NCBI GenBank assembly: GCA_003635195.1
Contig: PYIY01000084.1
Coordinates: 41,552 to 83,319 of the forward strand
From: Candidatus Poribacteria bacterium
Lineage (GTDB): Bacteria > Poribacteria > WGA-4E > WGA-3G
Length of the DNA stretch: 41,768 nt
Direction of reading: 5' to 3'
Below the pieces are notes generated by a model. It saw only the letters and a program-made list of their open reading frames with translations, was not told where the DNA came from and made no database searches. The position numbers and the translations under genes are program-made. Below are positions 26,298 to 34,144 of the stretch, piece after piece; the first letter of the stretch is position 1, and each line of letters begins with the position of its first letter.

Positions 26298-27461
26298 TTA
26301 ATTTCTCTTATAGCAGACATATTTATACGGTTTCCAAACCCAATTAAGGTCTTTGTTAGGGTCCCATGCTGGGAAGTACAGAAACTCACCGTCGCTGTCT
26401 AGTGGAAACATGGGAACGTTTTTATTATATGTTTGATGATCTTCGCATGTGGAAGTTATGTCAACGATCTCTCCTGTAAAGTTGCCTTGCATATCAAATT
26501 TCGCGAGAAAGTTGTCTGTGGGATGAATATCACAAGCCTCCAGATAGTTGGGGATAAAGTCCCACACCACATTTACCCAAAGCCCGCCTGTACCGTCATA
26601 CACCACACGATCAAAAGACGCTCTCGCAAGTTGTGCCGACAGATCGTTACGTGTATCGTATATGTCTATGCTGAAGCTACTTGCTTCGTTTGGCGGCTCC
26701 CCTGCGATCTGCCAATCAAACTGGTAGCCGTGATTTATCGTAATATCGTGTTCAGGTGTATATTCCCCAATATCAAGATCGTATGCGTACAATCGATCCT
26801 TCCGGTTATTATCCCAGTGTTCCTGTGTCACAAACCCTGGCTGTCTACGGATATAGAGAATGTTCTCAATTACAAACTCTGCTCGTACACTTCTTTCCAG
26901 GCTCCAATCGCCAGAACCGTCTATCCATGTCCATTCAAAAGTGTCAAGATTTAATTTGACTATATGCGACGCACTAAAGAAACTGTCATAAACACTGTAC
27001 AAATCTGTGTATCTTATAATTTGTATTATTAAGTGATTATCATAGATACCGAAGACGTTTACAGGTACATATCGCCTGGGGAATACGCCATTGCCCCTTG
27101 GAGAATCTATCTCCCTATGAGAGATATATTTACCGTTTCTATCGCAAAACACGATACCGCCACCATTTACTGTGTTCTTGTTGCCTGGGTGTTCATATTC
27201 TTTGTAACTGTAATATATCCTGTCACCGTGGAATAAACCACTATTGTAAGAGCCTATTTTAAATAGAATCTCTTCTGGTATATCAATGGTAAAATCTCCA
27301 GCGGGATGGCGTGAGTATGCGCTTGGCACATTGTCAGGGTTAATATAAAGCGTACCTTTATCCGCGTCAGTGAGTAAAACATCATCCAAAATTAAATGCG
27401 AACTATCGCAGCCAATCATTACTATACTCAAAACTAAAGCAAAAAAGAAATTTCTAAACAT
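26298..27461 (-). CDS. Unknown lipoprotein, probable beta-propeller
   Basis: A 387-aa protein. A hydrophobic N-terminus ends in VMIGC (Cys about 18), a lipobox-like site, so it is probably a lipoprotein. The rest is beta-rich with spaced W, Y and aspartate-glycine turns (IYDNHLIIQII, VYDGTGGLWVNVVWD, FDMQGNFTGEIVD), like 6-bladed NHL or BACON-associated propellers. No catalytic motif is recognised. GAGG precedes the ATG. It converges with nothing and sits upstream of the methylase-nuclease gene on the same strand. Confidence 0.7.
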   Translation of the reverse strand: MFRNFFFALVLSIVMIGCDSSHLILDDVLLTDADKGTLYINPDNVPSAYSRHPAGDFTIDIPEEILFKIGSYNSGLFHGDRIYYSYKEYEHPGNKNTVNGGGIVFCDRNGKYISHREIDSPRGNGVFPRRYVPVNVFGIYDNHLIIQIIRYTDLYSVYDSFFSASHIVKLNLDTFEWTWIDGSGDWSLERSVRAEFVIENILYIRRQPGFVTQEHWDNNRKDRLYAYDLDIGEYTPEHDITINHGYQFDWQIAGEPPNEASSFSIDIYDTRNDLSAQLARASFDRVVYDGTGGLWVNVVWDFIPNYLEACDIHPTDNFLAKFDMQGNFTGEIVDITSTCEDHQTYNKNVPMFPLDSDGEFLYFPAWDPNKDLNWVWKPYKYVCYKRN

Positions 27462-27518
27462 TTTTACACCTCATTATTGGTTGTCGGTTCTCAGTTTAGC
27501 AGCTGCACCACATAGATA

Positions 27519-27578
27519 TTATAATAACATATAAATAAACATAATAACATATAAATAATTATAATAAAATATAATAAA
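27519..27578. repeat. AT-only tandem repeat
   Basis: Imperfect copies of ATAATAACATATAAAT and shorter derivatives run back to back upstream of the archease promoter. The segment is almost pure A/T and may act as an UP-like or easily melted region. Confidence 0.5.
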
Positions 27579-27623
27579 TCAGACAGGCAAGTGAAAAGTG
27601 CCAAGCCTGGGCAATTTTGAAAA

Positions 27624-27652
27624 TTGACGGCACAGCGTTTTCAGGATATAAT
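27624..27652 (+). promoter_or_regulatory. Promoter TTGACG-N17-TATAAT for archease copy 1
   Basis: TTGACG (27624-27629) and TATAAT (27647-27652) are 17 nt apart. The expected transcription start is near 27659, about 29 nt before the first plausible codon of the archease gene. Confidence 0.8.
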
Positions 27653-27687
27653 GGGATGCGAAGGAAAATCGTGATGCTGAAGATGTT

Positions 27688-28107
27688 CTGAAACCTTATG
27701 AGTATCTTGAACACACGGCGGATATGGGGATGGTGGTTAGAGGCAAGAGTTTATCCGAACTTTTGGCACATGCGGCACAAGGGCTGTTTGAGACGATCGC
27801 GGTTGTGGGGACGGTTGATGAGACAGTATCGGTCGAAATTCATCTTACGGCTGAGTCTGTGGAGGAGTTATTTGTGGGATGGCTTGATGAACTCATTTTT
27901 CGGCACGAGACGGAGGAGGTCTTCTTTAAACGCGCAGAAATCCAGCAGTGCAGCGAAACGGGGATGTCGGCGACGGTTTATGGTGAACCCTCAAATTTTG
28001 ATAAACATGAAGTTTATGCCGAGATTAAGAGTGTTACGTATCATCAGTTGCAGGTTGTACGAAAGGGTGATGGGCGTTGGTTTGCACAGGTTATTTTTCA
28101 TCTATAA
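27688..28107 (+). CDS. Archease family protein, copy 1 (non-ATG start)
   Basis: A 140-codon frame with archease marks: YEYLEHTADMG at the N-terminus (metal-binding His and Asp) and SVTYHQLQV plus WFAQVIFHL at the C-terminus. Archease is the small cofactor of RtcB RNA ligase; no RtcB lies in the window. The only upstream in-frame codons between the promoter and the HTAD motif lack ATG, GTG or TTG. By alignment to copy 2 (31422), the start corresponds to CTG at 27688. Starting at the ATG at 27724 would cut off the conserved HTAD. So it either uses CTG or has lost its start. Copies 1 and 2 are nearly identical in sequence. Confidence 0.85.
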   Translation: MKPYEYLEHTADMGMVVRGKSLSELLAHAAQGLFETIAVVGTVDETVSVEIHLTAESVEELFVGWLDELIFRHETEEVFFKRAEIQQCSETGMSATVYGEPSNFDKHEVYAEIKSVTYHQLQVVRKGDGRWFAQVIFHL

Positions 28108-28171
28108 TTGGTTGTCGGTTGTCAGATTTTCAACGTGTAAGGGTTGCGCGTTGGATTTGGGAGTTTCTGTT

Positions 28172-28396
28172 TTATGTTTCTAAACTATAGTATGTCTCTC
28201 CTGCCGCGAGAGCATCGCGGATGTCCGCAAAGAGATTATATGCTTCCTCAAATTCAGCAAATTCAGCAATGACGCGTTTGGAGCCATCCTGCGCTGTTAA
28301 GACGAGTTGGCCCTTACCAGGGTCCTCCCCTTCTACACTCAAATTTTTGTACTGATAGAAGTTTATGATTTCCAAGTCATCCGTCACAATGTACAT
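28172..28396 (-). CDS. Small unknown protein, 74 aa
   Basis: Not recognised. The start is supported by AAAGGAG 7 nt before the ATG (28396), which argues for a real gene. The protein is acidic and looks like a beta-beta-alpha unit: two strands (YIVTDDLEIINFYQ, GQLVLTAQDG) then a helix (FEEAYNLFADIRDALAAGE). It is cytoplasmic by composition. It lies between archease copy 1 and a GIY-YIG-like gene, 77 bp from the latter. Confidence 0.7.
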   Translation of the reverse strand: MYIVTDDLEIINFYQYKNLSVEGEDPGKGQLVLTAQDGSKRVIAEFAEFEEAYNLFADIRDALAAGETYYSLET

Positions 28397-28473
28397 AATT
28401 GTTCTCCTTTCTGGTTATTTGTAATGTCTGGCAGACACCGGGCCCACTTTTATGTGTGAAATACAGAGTTTGT

Positions 28474-29133
28474 TCACTCAAGATTCCCGAAATTGTTTTC
28501 ATACACCGTTTCAACTTCGCTGGGAGAAGTAAGGAACCACTCTCTCCCGGGTGCATCCAGCATGTGCTTGCCTTGCAGTTTTAGAATATTCTGTATTGTT
28601 GTCTCCATTAACGTGAATTCATTGGTTTTAATAATGAGACCAACCGTGGGGTGCTCTGGGAGTGCTGTGCGTGTTTGTGAACTAATTCTGATGAGAGGGT
28701 CGTTTCTAGCCTTGCCGATCTTGCATGCCCAAACTTCTTCACCCTGCAATTCCGCTAAACGACGGTAAGCCGGGAAATAATAAAGATAAACTGATTGTTT
28801 GCCAGAACCGATGATCTTTTCAGGTTCTAAATCCAAATTGTCAGGTTCGGGATCCACGCTGTCGTCATCTTGAGTCCTTGAAGGGATTACCCAGTTAGCA
28901 CCTTTATCAGGATTGCTTGCTTCCCCTTCTCGTCTCATGTTGTACAGAGCAAGTGTGACAGGGTTATTATGTTGAGCTTGTGAGGGCAAACCACCCCGTT
29001 CTTGATGCGTTTCCTCTACGACTCTCATTATTTTTTGTTTTTGAACAGTCTGTCCTGCAAATAACTCTTGGATGAGCTTTTTAGCGATACCCGGCGTGAG
29101 AGGCTTCTCAAAATATTCGTCCTGGTTATTCAT
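28474..29133 (-). CDS. GIY-YIG-type nuclease-like protein (T5orf172-like)
   Basis: A 219-aa protein. The C-terminal half (about 115-212) follows the T5orf172/MUG113 pattern: VYLYYFPAYR, then CKIGKARND, then LPEHPTVGLIIKT, METTIQNILK with the conserved glutamate, and GREWFLTSPSEV. The N-terminal half (to about 85) looks like a winged-helix module ending in GANWVIPSR. GIY-YIG domains cut DNA in phages and mobile elements; activity here is inferred. No clear Shine-Dalgarno is seen. It neighbours duplicated genes and a MITE. Confidence 0.65.
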   Translation of the reverse strand: MNNQDEYFEKPLTPGIAKKLIQELFAGQTVQKQKIMRVVEETHQERGGLPSQAQHNNPVTLALYNMRREGEASNPDKGANWVIPSRTQDDDSVDPEPDNLDLEPEKIIGSGKQSVYLYYFPAYRRLAELQGEEVWACKIGKARNDPLIRISSQTRTALPEHPTVGLIIKTNEFTLMETTIQNILKLQGKHMLDAPGREWFLTSPSEVETVYENNFGNLE

Positions 29134-29152
29134 AAACTTATTTTCGCTTTAA

Positions 29153-29254
29153 TTTAACAGGACTTACGCAAAAAGTTGGAATTTCCATCTTTTAAACCCC
29201 CTAAATCCCCCTTATCAGGGGGACTTTAAAGCGGAATGCGTAAGTCCTATTTAA
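29153..29254. mobile_element. MITE with 12-bp perfect TIRs and TTTAA target duplication
   Basis: AGGACTTACGCA (29159-29170) and TGCGTAAGTCCT (29237-29248) are perfect inverted termini. TTTAA at 29153-29157 and 29250-29254 fits a 5-bp target-site duplication, each one base outside the TIR. The core holds a hairpin CCCCCT-TATC-AGGGGG. The element is about 90 bp and has no ORF, so it would depend on a transposase elsewhere. Confidence 0.82.
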
Positions 29255-29438
29255 GGGTTCATGCATATCAGTCGGATGTGTTCGTCTAACCGAGTTGTAT
29301 GATTTCTATCCCAAATGCTCCACTGAATCACGCTGATATGATAACACATACACGGACAGAAAGGCAAGGAAAAAGATAGTTATGGACAGAGCGATTCGGT
29401 TTTAAGAAACCGTCGAGTTTCTCGTCCTTTTTCAGGAT

Positions 29439-29468
29439 CCGGTTCGGTTGGGAAACCGAACCTACCGG
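29439..29468. repeat. GC-rich hairpin with GTTGGGAAAC loop motif
   Basis: GGTTCGGTT (29441-29449), loop GGGA, AACCGAACC (29454-29462) pair perfectly over 9 bp, with outer CCGG repeats. It shares the GTTxGGGAxC loop pattern with hairpins at 20097, 37600 and 40901. Confidence 0.6.
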
Positions 29469-29531
29469 ACCTGGGGGTCCAAAATTGGACTAAAAAACCG
29501 AGAGCTGAATGGCTCTGCGATGTAAATAGTG

Positions 29532-29560
29532 TTGACATCACCTATTTTTTAGGGTATAAT
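29532..29560 (+). promoter_or_regulatory. Perfect promoter TTGACA-N17-TATAAT for the first discoidin-like gene
   Basis: TTGACA (29532-29537) and TATAAT (29555-29560) with 17 nt between, TTTTTTAGGG before the -10. The predicted start near 29567 coincides with the beginning of the conserved leader block at 29570. Confidence 0.9.
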
Positions 29561-29569
29561 AACATCAAA

Positions 29570-29600
29570 TACTTAACGCGAAACTCACGTAAAAGTGGGA
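29570..29600 (+). promoter_or_regulatory. Conserved 5' leader with small hairpin, copy 1
   Basis: The 28 bp from TACTTAACGCG through the AAAAGTG at 29597 are identical to 30606-30633. They contain CTCAC (29584-29588), loop GTAAAA and GTGGG (29595-29599; GTGAG in copy 2). The rest of the upstream regions differs, so the block is either the duplication border or a functional leader element. Confidence 0.55.
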
Positions 29601-29626
29601 TTCATTTCTATAGGAGATTGAACCGT

Positions 29627-30325
29627 ATGAAAATTATGACGGTATTAGCAGGATTTGTGTTGATGATAGCGTATTGTGTTATCAGCACGAGCGACCTGGC
29701 ACATGCGGAGGAAGTCTTGGGAACAGGCACGGGGTCCCTGCTCGGAGGCGACCTCACCGACCCAGAAGACGATGGTAATCCTGAAGCAGATGAGGGTTAC
29801 AACGCCATTTTTACAGCCAACGAGGAACCCGGATTCGCGGGCGGCGAATTTTCGTTTAATGTCTTCGATAACCGCCTTGGCCCGAGCAATGACAAATGGT
29901 GCTGCGGAAAGGGGGGCGGCATTCCGGAGGAAGGTCTACACGTGACAGCTGAGTTTGATCAGCCATACGCATTGACCCACTTCACCGTATCCTCAGCGAA
30001 CGATGTTCCTGCGAGGGACCCGACAGTGTGGGAAGTTCAGGGATCGAACGACGGCGAGAAGTTTACGACCATCTTTGCTCACGACGGGGATAGCTTTTGG
30101 AATCAGCGGCTGCAAGTCGTCCTTTTTGAGGCAGGCGAAGATTTCGACGTTCAAGAAGTCGGGTATAAGTTTTTCCGGCATGTTACTTTTGACACCGCAT
30201 CGAACCCGGCTGGGGCGTACTTTCAAATTGGCGAAATTGAGTACTTCGGCGATGCTAATCTTACCGCCGTAGACCCCAGAGCCAAGCTCACAACCACATG
30301 GGGCAGCATCAAAAACGCCCGATAG
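29627..30325 (+). CDS. Secreted discoidin-like (F5/8 type C-like) protein, copy 1
   Basis: 232 aa from the ATG at 29627, with AGGAG 10 nt upstream (a TTG at 29618 is too close to the RBS). Signal peptide about 1-27 (KIMTVLAGFVLMIAYCVI). The body resembles a galactose-binding jelly roll: YALTHFTVSSANDVPARDPT, then WEVQGSNDGEKFTTI, a typical F5/8C strand pair. A Cys pair lies in KWCCGKGGG. The last residues, VDPRAKLTTTWGSIK, form a motif shared with unrelated secreted proteins downstream. No enzyme motif. It ends with an intrinsic terminator. Confidence 0.85.
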   Translation: MKIMTVLAGFVLMIAYCVISTSDLAHAEEVLGTGTGSLLGGDLTDPEDDGNPEADEGYNAIFTANEEPGFAGGEFSFNVFDNRLGPSNDKWCCGKGGGIPEEGLHVTAEFDQPYALTHFTVSSANDVPARDPTVWEVQGSNDGEKFTTIFAHDGDSFWNQRLQVVLFEAGEDFDVQEVGYKFFRHVTFDTASNPAGAYFQIGEIEYFGDANLTAVDPRAKLTTTWGSIKNAR

Positions 30326-30351
30326 GCACAAATATCGGACATTTTCTAAAT

Positions 30352-30390
30352 CGGCTTGAATCCGGTAATAACTTGGTTTGAGCCGTTTTT
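30352..30390 (+). terminator. Intrinsic terminator after discoidin-like copy 1
   Basis: CGGCTTGAATCCGGT (30352-30366), loop AATA, ACTTGGTTTGAGCCG (30371-30385), then TTTTT. The stem is about 15 bp with G-U pairs. A second hairpin TTTTCCA/TGGAAAA follows near 30396. The rest of the 332-bp gap to 30657 shows only the leader copy and no consensus promoter. Confidence 0.85.
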
Positions 30391-30605
30391 CATAGTTTTC
30401 CATATTTTTGGAAAATGATATTGAATTTTCTATAGTTGCCACCTCATGTTAAATAAACGAGAATCGCAGGGTCAGGATGCCATGGCACACCAGAATTAGA
30501 AAAAATTCCTTGTATTTTCAACCAAAAGCGGTAGATACCCGTCTAAAATTTTGTAAGTAATAACTTGGGTTATGGTAAAATGGGTGCAGTTTATTCAAAC
30601 TCACC

Positions 30606-30636
30606 TACTTAACGCGAAACTCACGTAAAAGTGAGA
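30606..30636 (+). promoter_or_regulatory. Conserved 5' leader with small hairpin, copy 2
   Basis: Matches 29570-29597 over 28 bp. Here the hairpin is perfect: CTCAC (30620-30624), loop GTAAAA, GTGAG (30631-30635). AGGAGG follows at 30643-30648. No consensus promoter is seen upstream, unlike copy 1. Confidence 0.55.
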
Positions 30637-30657
30637 TTTATTAGGAGGTTGAACGGC

Positions 30658-31353
30658 ATGAAAATTATGATGGTATTGGCAGGATTTGTGTTGATGATAG
30701 CGTATTGTATTATCGGCACGAGCGATCTGGCACATGCGGAGGAAGTCTTGGGAACAGGCACGGGGTCCCTGCTTGGCGGCGATCTAACCGACCCAGAAGA
30801 CGATGGTGAGCCTGACGAAGATAAGGGTTACAATGCCAAATTCTCATCTAACGAGGAACCCGGGTTCGGGGGCGGCGAATTTTCGTTTAATGTCTTCGAT
30901 AACCGCCTGGGTCCCATCAATGACAAATGGTGCTGCGGAAAGGGAGGCGGCATTCCGAAGGAAGGTCTATACGTAACGGCTGAGTTTGATGAGCAGTACG
31001 CATTGACGCACTTCACTATGTCTTCAGCGAACGATGTTCCTGCGAGGGACCCCACAGTGTGGGAAGTTCAGGGGTCGAACGACGGCAAGAAGTTTACGAC
31101 CATCTTTGCTCACGACGGGAAGAGTTTTTGGGATCAGCGACTGCAAGTTGTCCTCTTTGAGGCAGGCGAAGATTACGACCGTCAAAAAGTCGGGTATAAG
31201 TTTTTCCGGCATGTTACTTTTGACACCGCATCGAACCCGGCTGGGGCGTACTTTCAAATCGGCGAAATTGAGTACTTCGGCGATGATAGTTTTCCCGTAG
31301 ATCCCAGAGCCAAGCTCGCAACCACATGGGGCAGCATCAAAAATGCCCGATAA
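30658..31353 (+). CDS. Secreted discoidin-like protein, copy 2
   Basis: 231 aa from the ATG at 30658, 9 nt after AGGAGG; a GTG at 30631 lies inside the leader hairpin and is rejected. It is nearly identical to the 29627 protein, with a signal peptide, KWCCGKGGG, DPTVWEVQGSNDG and the C-terminal VDPRAKLATTWGSIK. Differences are scattered substitutions, so both copies are probably functional. The pair is a tandem duplication 1031 bp apart. The likely role is binding carbohydrate or a cell surface; this is inferred from fold only. Confidence 0.85.
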   Translation: MKIMMVLAGFVLMIAYCIIGTSDLAHAEEVLGTGTGSLLGGDLTDPEDDGEPDEDKGYNAKFSSNEEPGFGGGEFSFNVFDNRLGPINDKWCCGKGGGIPKEGLYVTAEFDEQYALTHFTMSSANDVPARDPTVWEVQGSNDGKKFTTIFAHDGKSFWDQRLQVVLFEAGEDYDRQKVGYKFFRHVTFDTASNPAGAYFQIGEIEYFGDDSFPVDPRAKLATTWGSIKNAR

Positions 31354-31379
31354 GCGCAAATATCGGACATTTTCTAAAT

Positions 31380-31418
31380 CGGCTTGAATCCAGTAATAAC
31401 TGGGTTTGAGCCGTTTTT
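31380..31418 (+). terminator. Intrinsic terminator between discoidin-like copy 2 and archease copy 2
   Basis: CGGCTTGAATCCAGT (31380-31394), loop AATA, ACTGGGTTTGAGCCG (31399-31413), TTTTT (31414-31418). It ends 3 nt before the archease ATG at 31422. Confidence 0.88.
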
Positions 31419-31421
31419 CAT

Positions 31422-31841
31422 ATGAAACCTTATGAATACCTTGAGCATACAGCGGATATGGGGTTGCTGGTTAGAGGCAGGAATCTATCGGAACTCTTGG
31501 TACATGCGGCGCAAGGGCTCTTTGAGACGATCGCGGTTGTGGGGACGGTTGATGAGACGGAATCAATAGAGATTCATCTCACGGCTGAATCTGTGGAGGA
31601 ACTATTTGTCGGATGGCTTGATGAACTCATCTTTCGGCACGAGACAGAAGAAGTCTTCTTTAAACGCGCAGAAATCCAGCAATGTAGCGAAACAGAAATG
31701 TCGGCGATAGTCTACGGCGAACCGGTAAATTTTGATAAGCACGAGGTTTATACCGAGATTAAGAGCGTCACGTATCACCAGTTGCAGGTTATTGAAAAGG
31801 GTGATGGGAGTTGGTTTGCACAAGTTATCTTTGATCTCTGA
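31422..31841 (+). CDS. Archease family protein, copy 2
   Basis: A 139-aa archease with YEYLEHTADMG at the start and SVTYHQLQV near the end, closely similar to copy 1 (27688). The ATG sits directly behind the T-tract of a terminator and has no Shine-Dalgarno. The upstream segment CATA and the archease segment TGAAACCTTATGA meet at the start codon, so the ATG appears to have formed at the duplication junction. Expression would need read-through or an unseen promoter. The 3' end is 10 bp from a convergent membrane protein gene. Partner RtcB is absent here. Confidence 0.88.
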   Translation: MKPYEYLEHTADMGLLVRGRNLSELLVHAAQGLFETIAVVGTVDETESIEIHLTAESVEELFVGWLDELIFRHETEEVFFKRAEIQQCSETEMSAIVYGEPVNFDKHEVYTEIKSVTYHQLQVIEKGDGSWFAQVIFDL

Positions 31842-31851
31842 TACGCGGCTC

Positions 31852-33843
31852 CTATGGGTAAAATTGATACATCGTGGTGTTTAGGAGGACGTTTAGGAGG
31901 CTCCAGGTACTCCCCATTAGGTAATCGCCGAGGACTAATCCTAAGAAGAACGGAATGACACGCCGATAACTCTGAATCCCACCGTGCCGGAGGATAAGCC
32001 ATTTTAACGTCAATGCGATCAACAGCGGAATCCAGAGATCCGACATCTCTTGGTTGCTCGCCATGACGTAACCGAGCGGATGCAGCGGTAGCCAGAAGAA
32101 TTTCACACGTAGATAGGTTAGAATCATCATGACGGTGAATCCGATGCCCATGAATATTACGCCGAGCCAGTCCGTGCCAACGGGGTAGGATATCCAATTT
32201 GTTAATCGTTGGAAGTATTGTCTACCATAGCCGAGTGCCCACGGTCCATAGTATCCGGAATCGGCACCAAATTGGTAATAGAGATGGAGTTGTATCCAGA
32301 AAGCGACGAACACTCCGAAAATGGTGGCGATGAGGATGGTCAAGAGCATCCGGCGTTGGTTAATATTGGCGAGTTCGGCGATTTTAAACGCCTCCAGCTG
32401 GTGCGGCATCTGTTGTGGGCGATAATCTCGGTTGAAAAAGCAGACTGAAAGCGCAGTGAGGTTCTGGGCACCGAGACGATGTGTCCCCAGAATCGTGTTT
32501 AATATGTATCGCGGTGCCTGCCAGTGATAGGCGTGGACAAAGATACCCGATTCCGCTCGGATGCGTGTTGTCACCAACGGCGTTATCAGAAATAACACAG
32601 CAAAAGTGAGCGCGAGCCAAGGTGCCATGCCTGCTTTGTAGAGGAGAAACGCGAAGAGCAGGATACCGAGCACGAACCCCCATACAGCCACCCGATACGG
32701 CATCGGTTCATCGTACTGTTGCGGAGGTGGCTCTCGTCCGCGAGACGGCAGCACACTTTTCAGAACGGTTTGGAAATGTCGTTTGCCGGTCCAACCGAAG
32801 AAAAAACAGAGTCCCACGAAAGCACCGATTGTCTGTTCGTTCAGGTAAGGGAAGCGTGGAATAGCATTCCATCCGACAGCTTGCGCTAAAGCGACTTCGT
32901 TTCGATAGAGGAAATAGAAAAGGGTTGTCGAAAAGAGGACATCCAGCGGCATAAGAAACATGATGCCGATAGCAAACGGATAAAAGGCGGTGATGATGGT
33001 GCCGTAGTAACTGAACGGCGGTTCATGGAATCTGAAGAAACGGCGTGTCACAGGGATATGCGGAAGGACAGGATAGAGATGGCTTAACCCGTTGAATAGA
33101 CTGATACCCGCAGCAATCGCGAAGCCGATCCACATCCGTTTATTTCTGAAGAACGCAGAAGCAGGATTCGTCATTGCCAAAGGCAGCTGAATAATCGGGA
33201 AGGTGAGGCGTTCGCGCTGTGTCCACTGCCGACGGAGGATGGTGTTGAGGCAGAGAAAGATAAACGCTATCACTGTAAAGAGCAACAGCCATGCACCAAC
33301 CACCGGTAACCAGACTTGTAGATGCAGCGGACGGTATAGGCTTGACTCGCCTTGGTAATAGCCGCGGAGTGCGTCTCTATCTGAAACCGTGAGCCATTGC
33401 GGGAGGTGGTGCCAAAATAGGGTGCGCCATTCGTTTTCTTCCGTTGCGAACCAGAAGCTGTGTCCAAGCACGGAGAGGATCGCTTGCAAGACATCGCAGC
33501 CAGCGAGCGTTGTGGCGAAACTGAGTGTCACGTAAAGAAGTAGGAGCTCGCCTTGCCCGAGCGCGAAACTGCTTTTTAGAAGATGGATGACGGCGTTGAT
33601 TAGCATCACTGCGGTGAGGATGAAAATCACATTGGATAGGGGGACGACCCATGTCGGAAAGGTATAGCGTACGACTTCCATCTGGATGAGGAAGTAGCAG
33701 TTAATCGGTGCGGTAATAGCAAAGATGCCCAAGACACGCCATGTCAAGGCACGCTGTTGCTGGGGAGAAGTCAATGTTAATCCGCCTCTGTCAAATCTAT
33801 GGGATCTTTCCTGGATTGTAGCAGATAGGCTGATTCCATTCAA
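31852..33843 (-). CDS. Large polytopic membrane protein (DUF6785/DUF6784-type)
   Basis: Up to 663 aa with about 14 hydrophobic helices (for example VLGIFAITAPINCYFLI, WLPVVGAWLLLFTVIAFIFLC, AVWGFVLGILLFAFLLY) and conserved polar loops RERLTFPIIQLPLAM, RIRAESGIFVHAYHW and LPLHPLGYVMA. The pattern fits the DUF6785/DUF6784 proteins of Planctomycetes and Poribacteria, distantly like oligopeptide transporters; the substrate is unknown. The start is uncertain: the longest frame begins at TTG 33843, while a TTG at 33774 has GAGG at a better distance. It is convergent with archease copy 2. Confidence 0.75.
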   Translation of the reverse strand: MNGISLSATIQERSHRFDRGGLTLTSPQQQRALTWRVLGIFAITAPINCYFLIQMEVVRYTFPTWVVPLSNVIFILTAVMLINAVIHLLKSSFALGQGELLLLYVTLSFATTLAGCDVLQAILSVLGHSFWFATEENEWRTLFWHHLPQWLTVSDRDALRGYYQGESSLYRPLHLQVWLPVVGAWLLLFTVIAFIFLCLNTILRRQWTQRERLTFPIIQLPLAMTNPASAFFRNKRMWIGFAIAAGISLFNGLSHLYPVLPHIPVTRRFFRFHEPPFSYYGTIITAFYPFAIGIMFLMPLDVLFSTTLFYFLYRNEVALAQAVGWNAIPRFPYLNEQTIGAFVGLCFFFGWTGKRHFQTVLKSVLPSRGREPPPQQYDEPMPYRVAVWGFVLGILLFAFLLYKAGMAPWLALTFAVLFLITPLVTTRIRAESGIFVHAYHWQAPRYILNTILGTHRLGAQNLTALSVCFFNRDYRPQQMPHQLEAFKIAELANINQRRMLLTILIATIFGVFVAFWIQLHLYYQFGADSGYYGPWALGYGRQYFQRLTNWISYPVGTDWLGVIFMGIGFTVMMILTYLRVKFFWLPLHPLGYVMASNQEMSDLWIPLLIALTLKWLILRHGGIQSYRRVIPFFLGLVLGDYLMGSTWSLLNVLLNTTMYQFYP

Positions 33844-33858
33844 GAGAATTTGTGTATG

Positions 33859-34131
33859 TTAGGTGTATACCTTAATCTCTTCTGGATTCACCGCGACGAT
33901 ACGGGAAACGCGTTGCGTTTCTTCTTCAGAGAGCACCTTGACAATATGGTTCCAGATCAGATCATCGCGTTCTGAGGATTTATAGTGATGGATATCAAAT
34001 TTTCGGCTGATAATGAGAATACGAATGTGTTCGTCGCCATCGTCAAAAACATCAATGAAGTAGTCGGGATCACTGAACGAAGCTGCTTCAAGTGCATCGT
34101 AGATTTTCTGTTTTATAATTTCACGTTCCAT
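33859..34131 (-). CDS. Small BolA-like protein, paralog B of a HEPN operon
   Basis: A 90-aa paralog of the next protein. Shared pattern: an N-terminal helix (EIIKQKIYDALEAA), an FIDVFDDGDEHIRILIISRKF strand pair, a helix LIWNHIVKVLSEEE and a final NPEEIKV. This resembles the BolA layout (SxxF ... helix ... xPEE), but the usual H-R motif is weak, so BolA kinship is a remote guess. AAGGAG lies 5 nt before the ATG, in the 13-bp gap after paralog A, so translation is probably coupled. Confidence 0.65.
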   Translation of the reverse strand: MEREIIKQKIYDALEAASFSDPDYFIDVFDDGDEHIRILIISRKFDIHHYKSSERDDLIWNHIVKVLSEEETQRVSRIVAVNPEEIKVYT

Positions 34132-34144
34132 GTCTACTCCTTAA

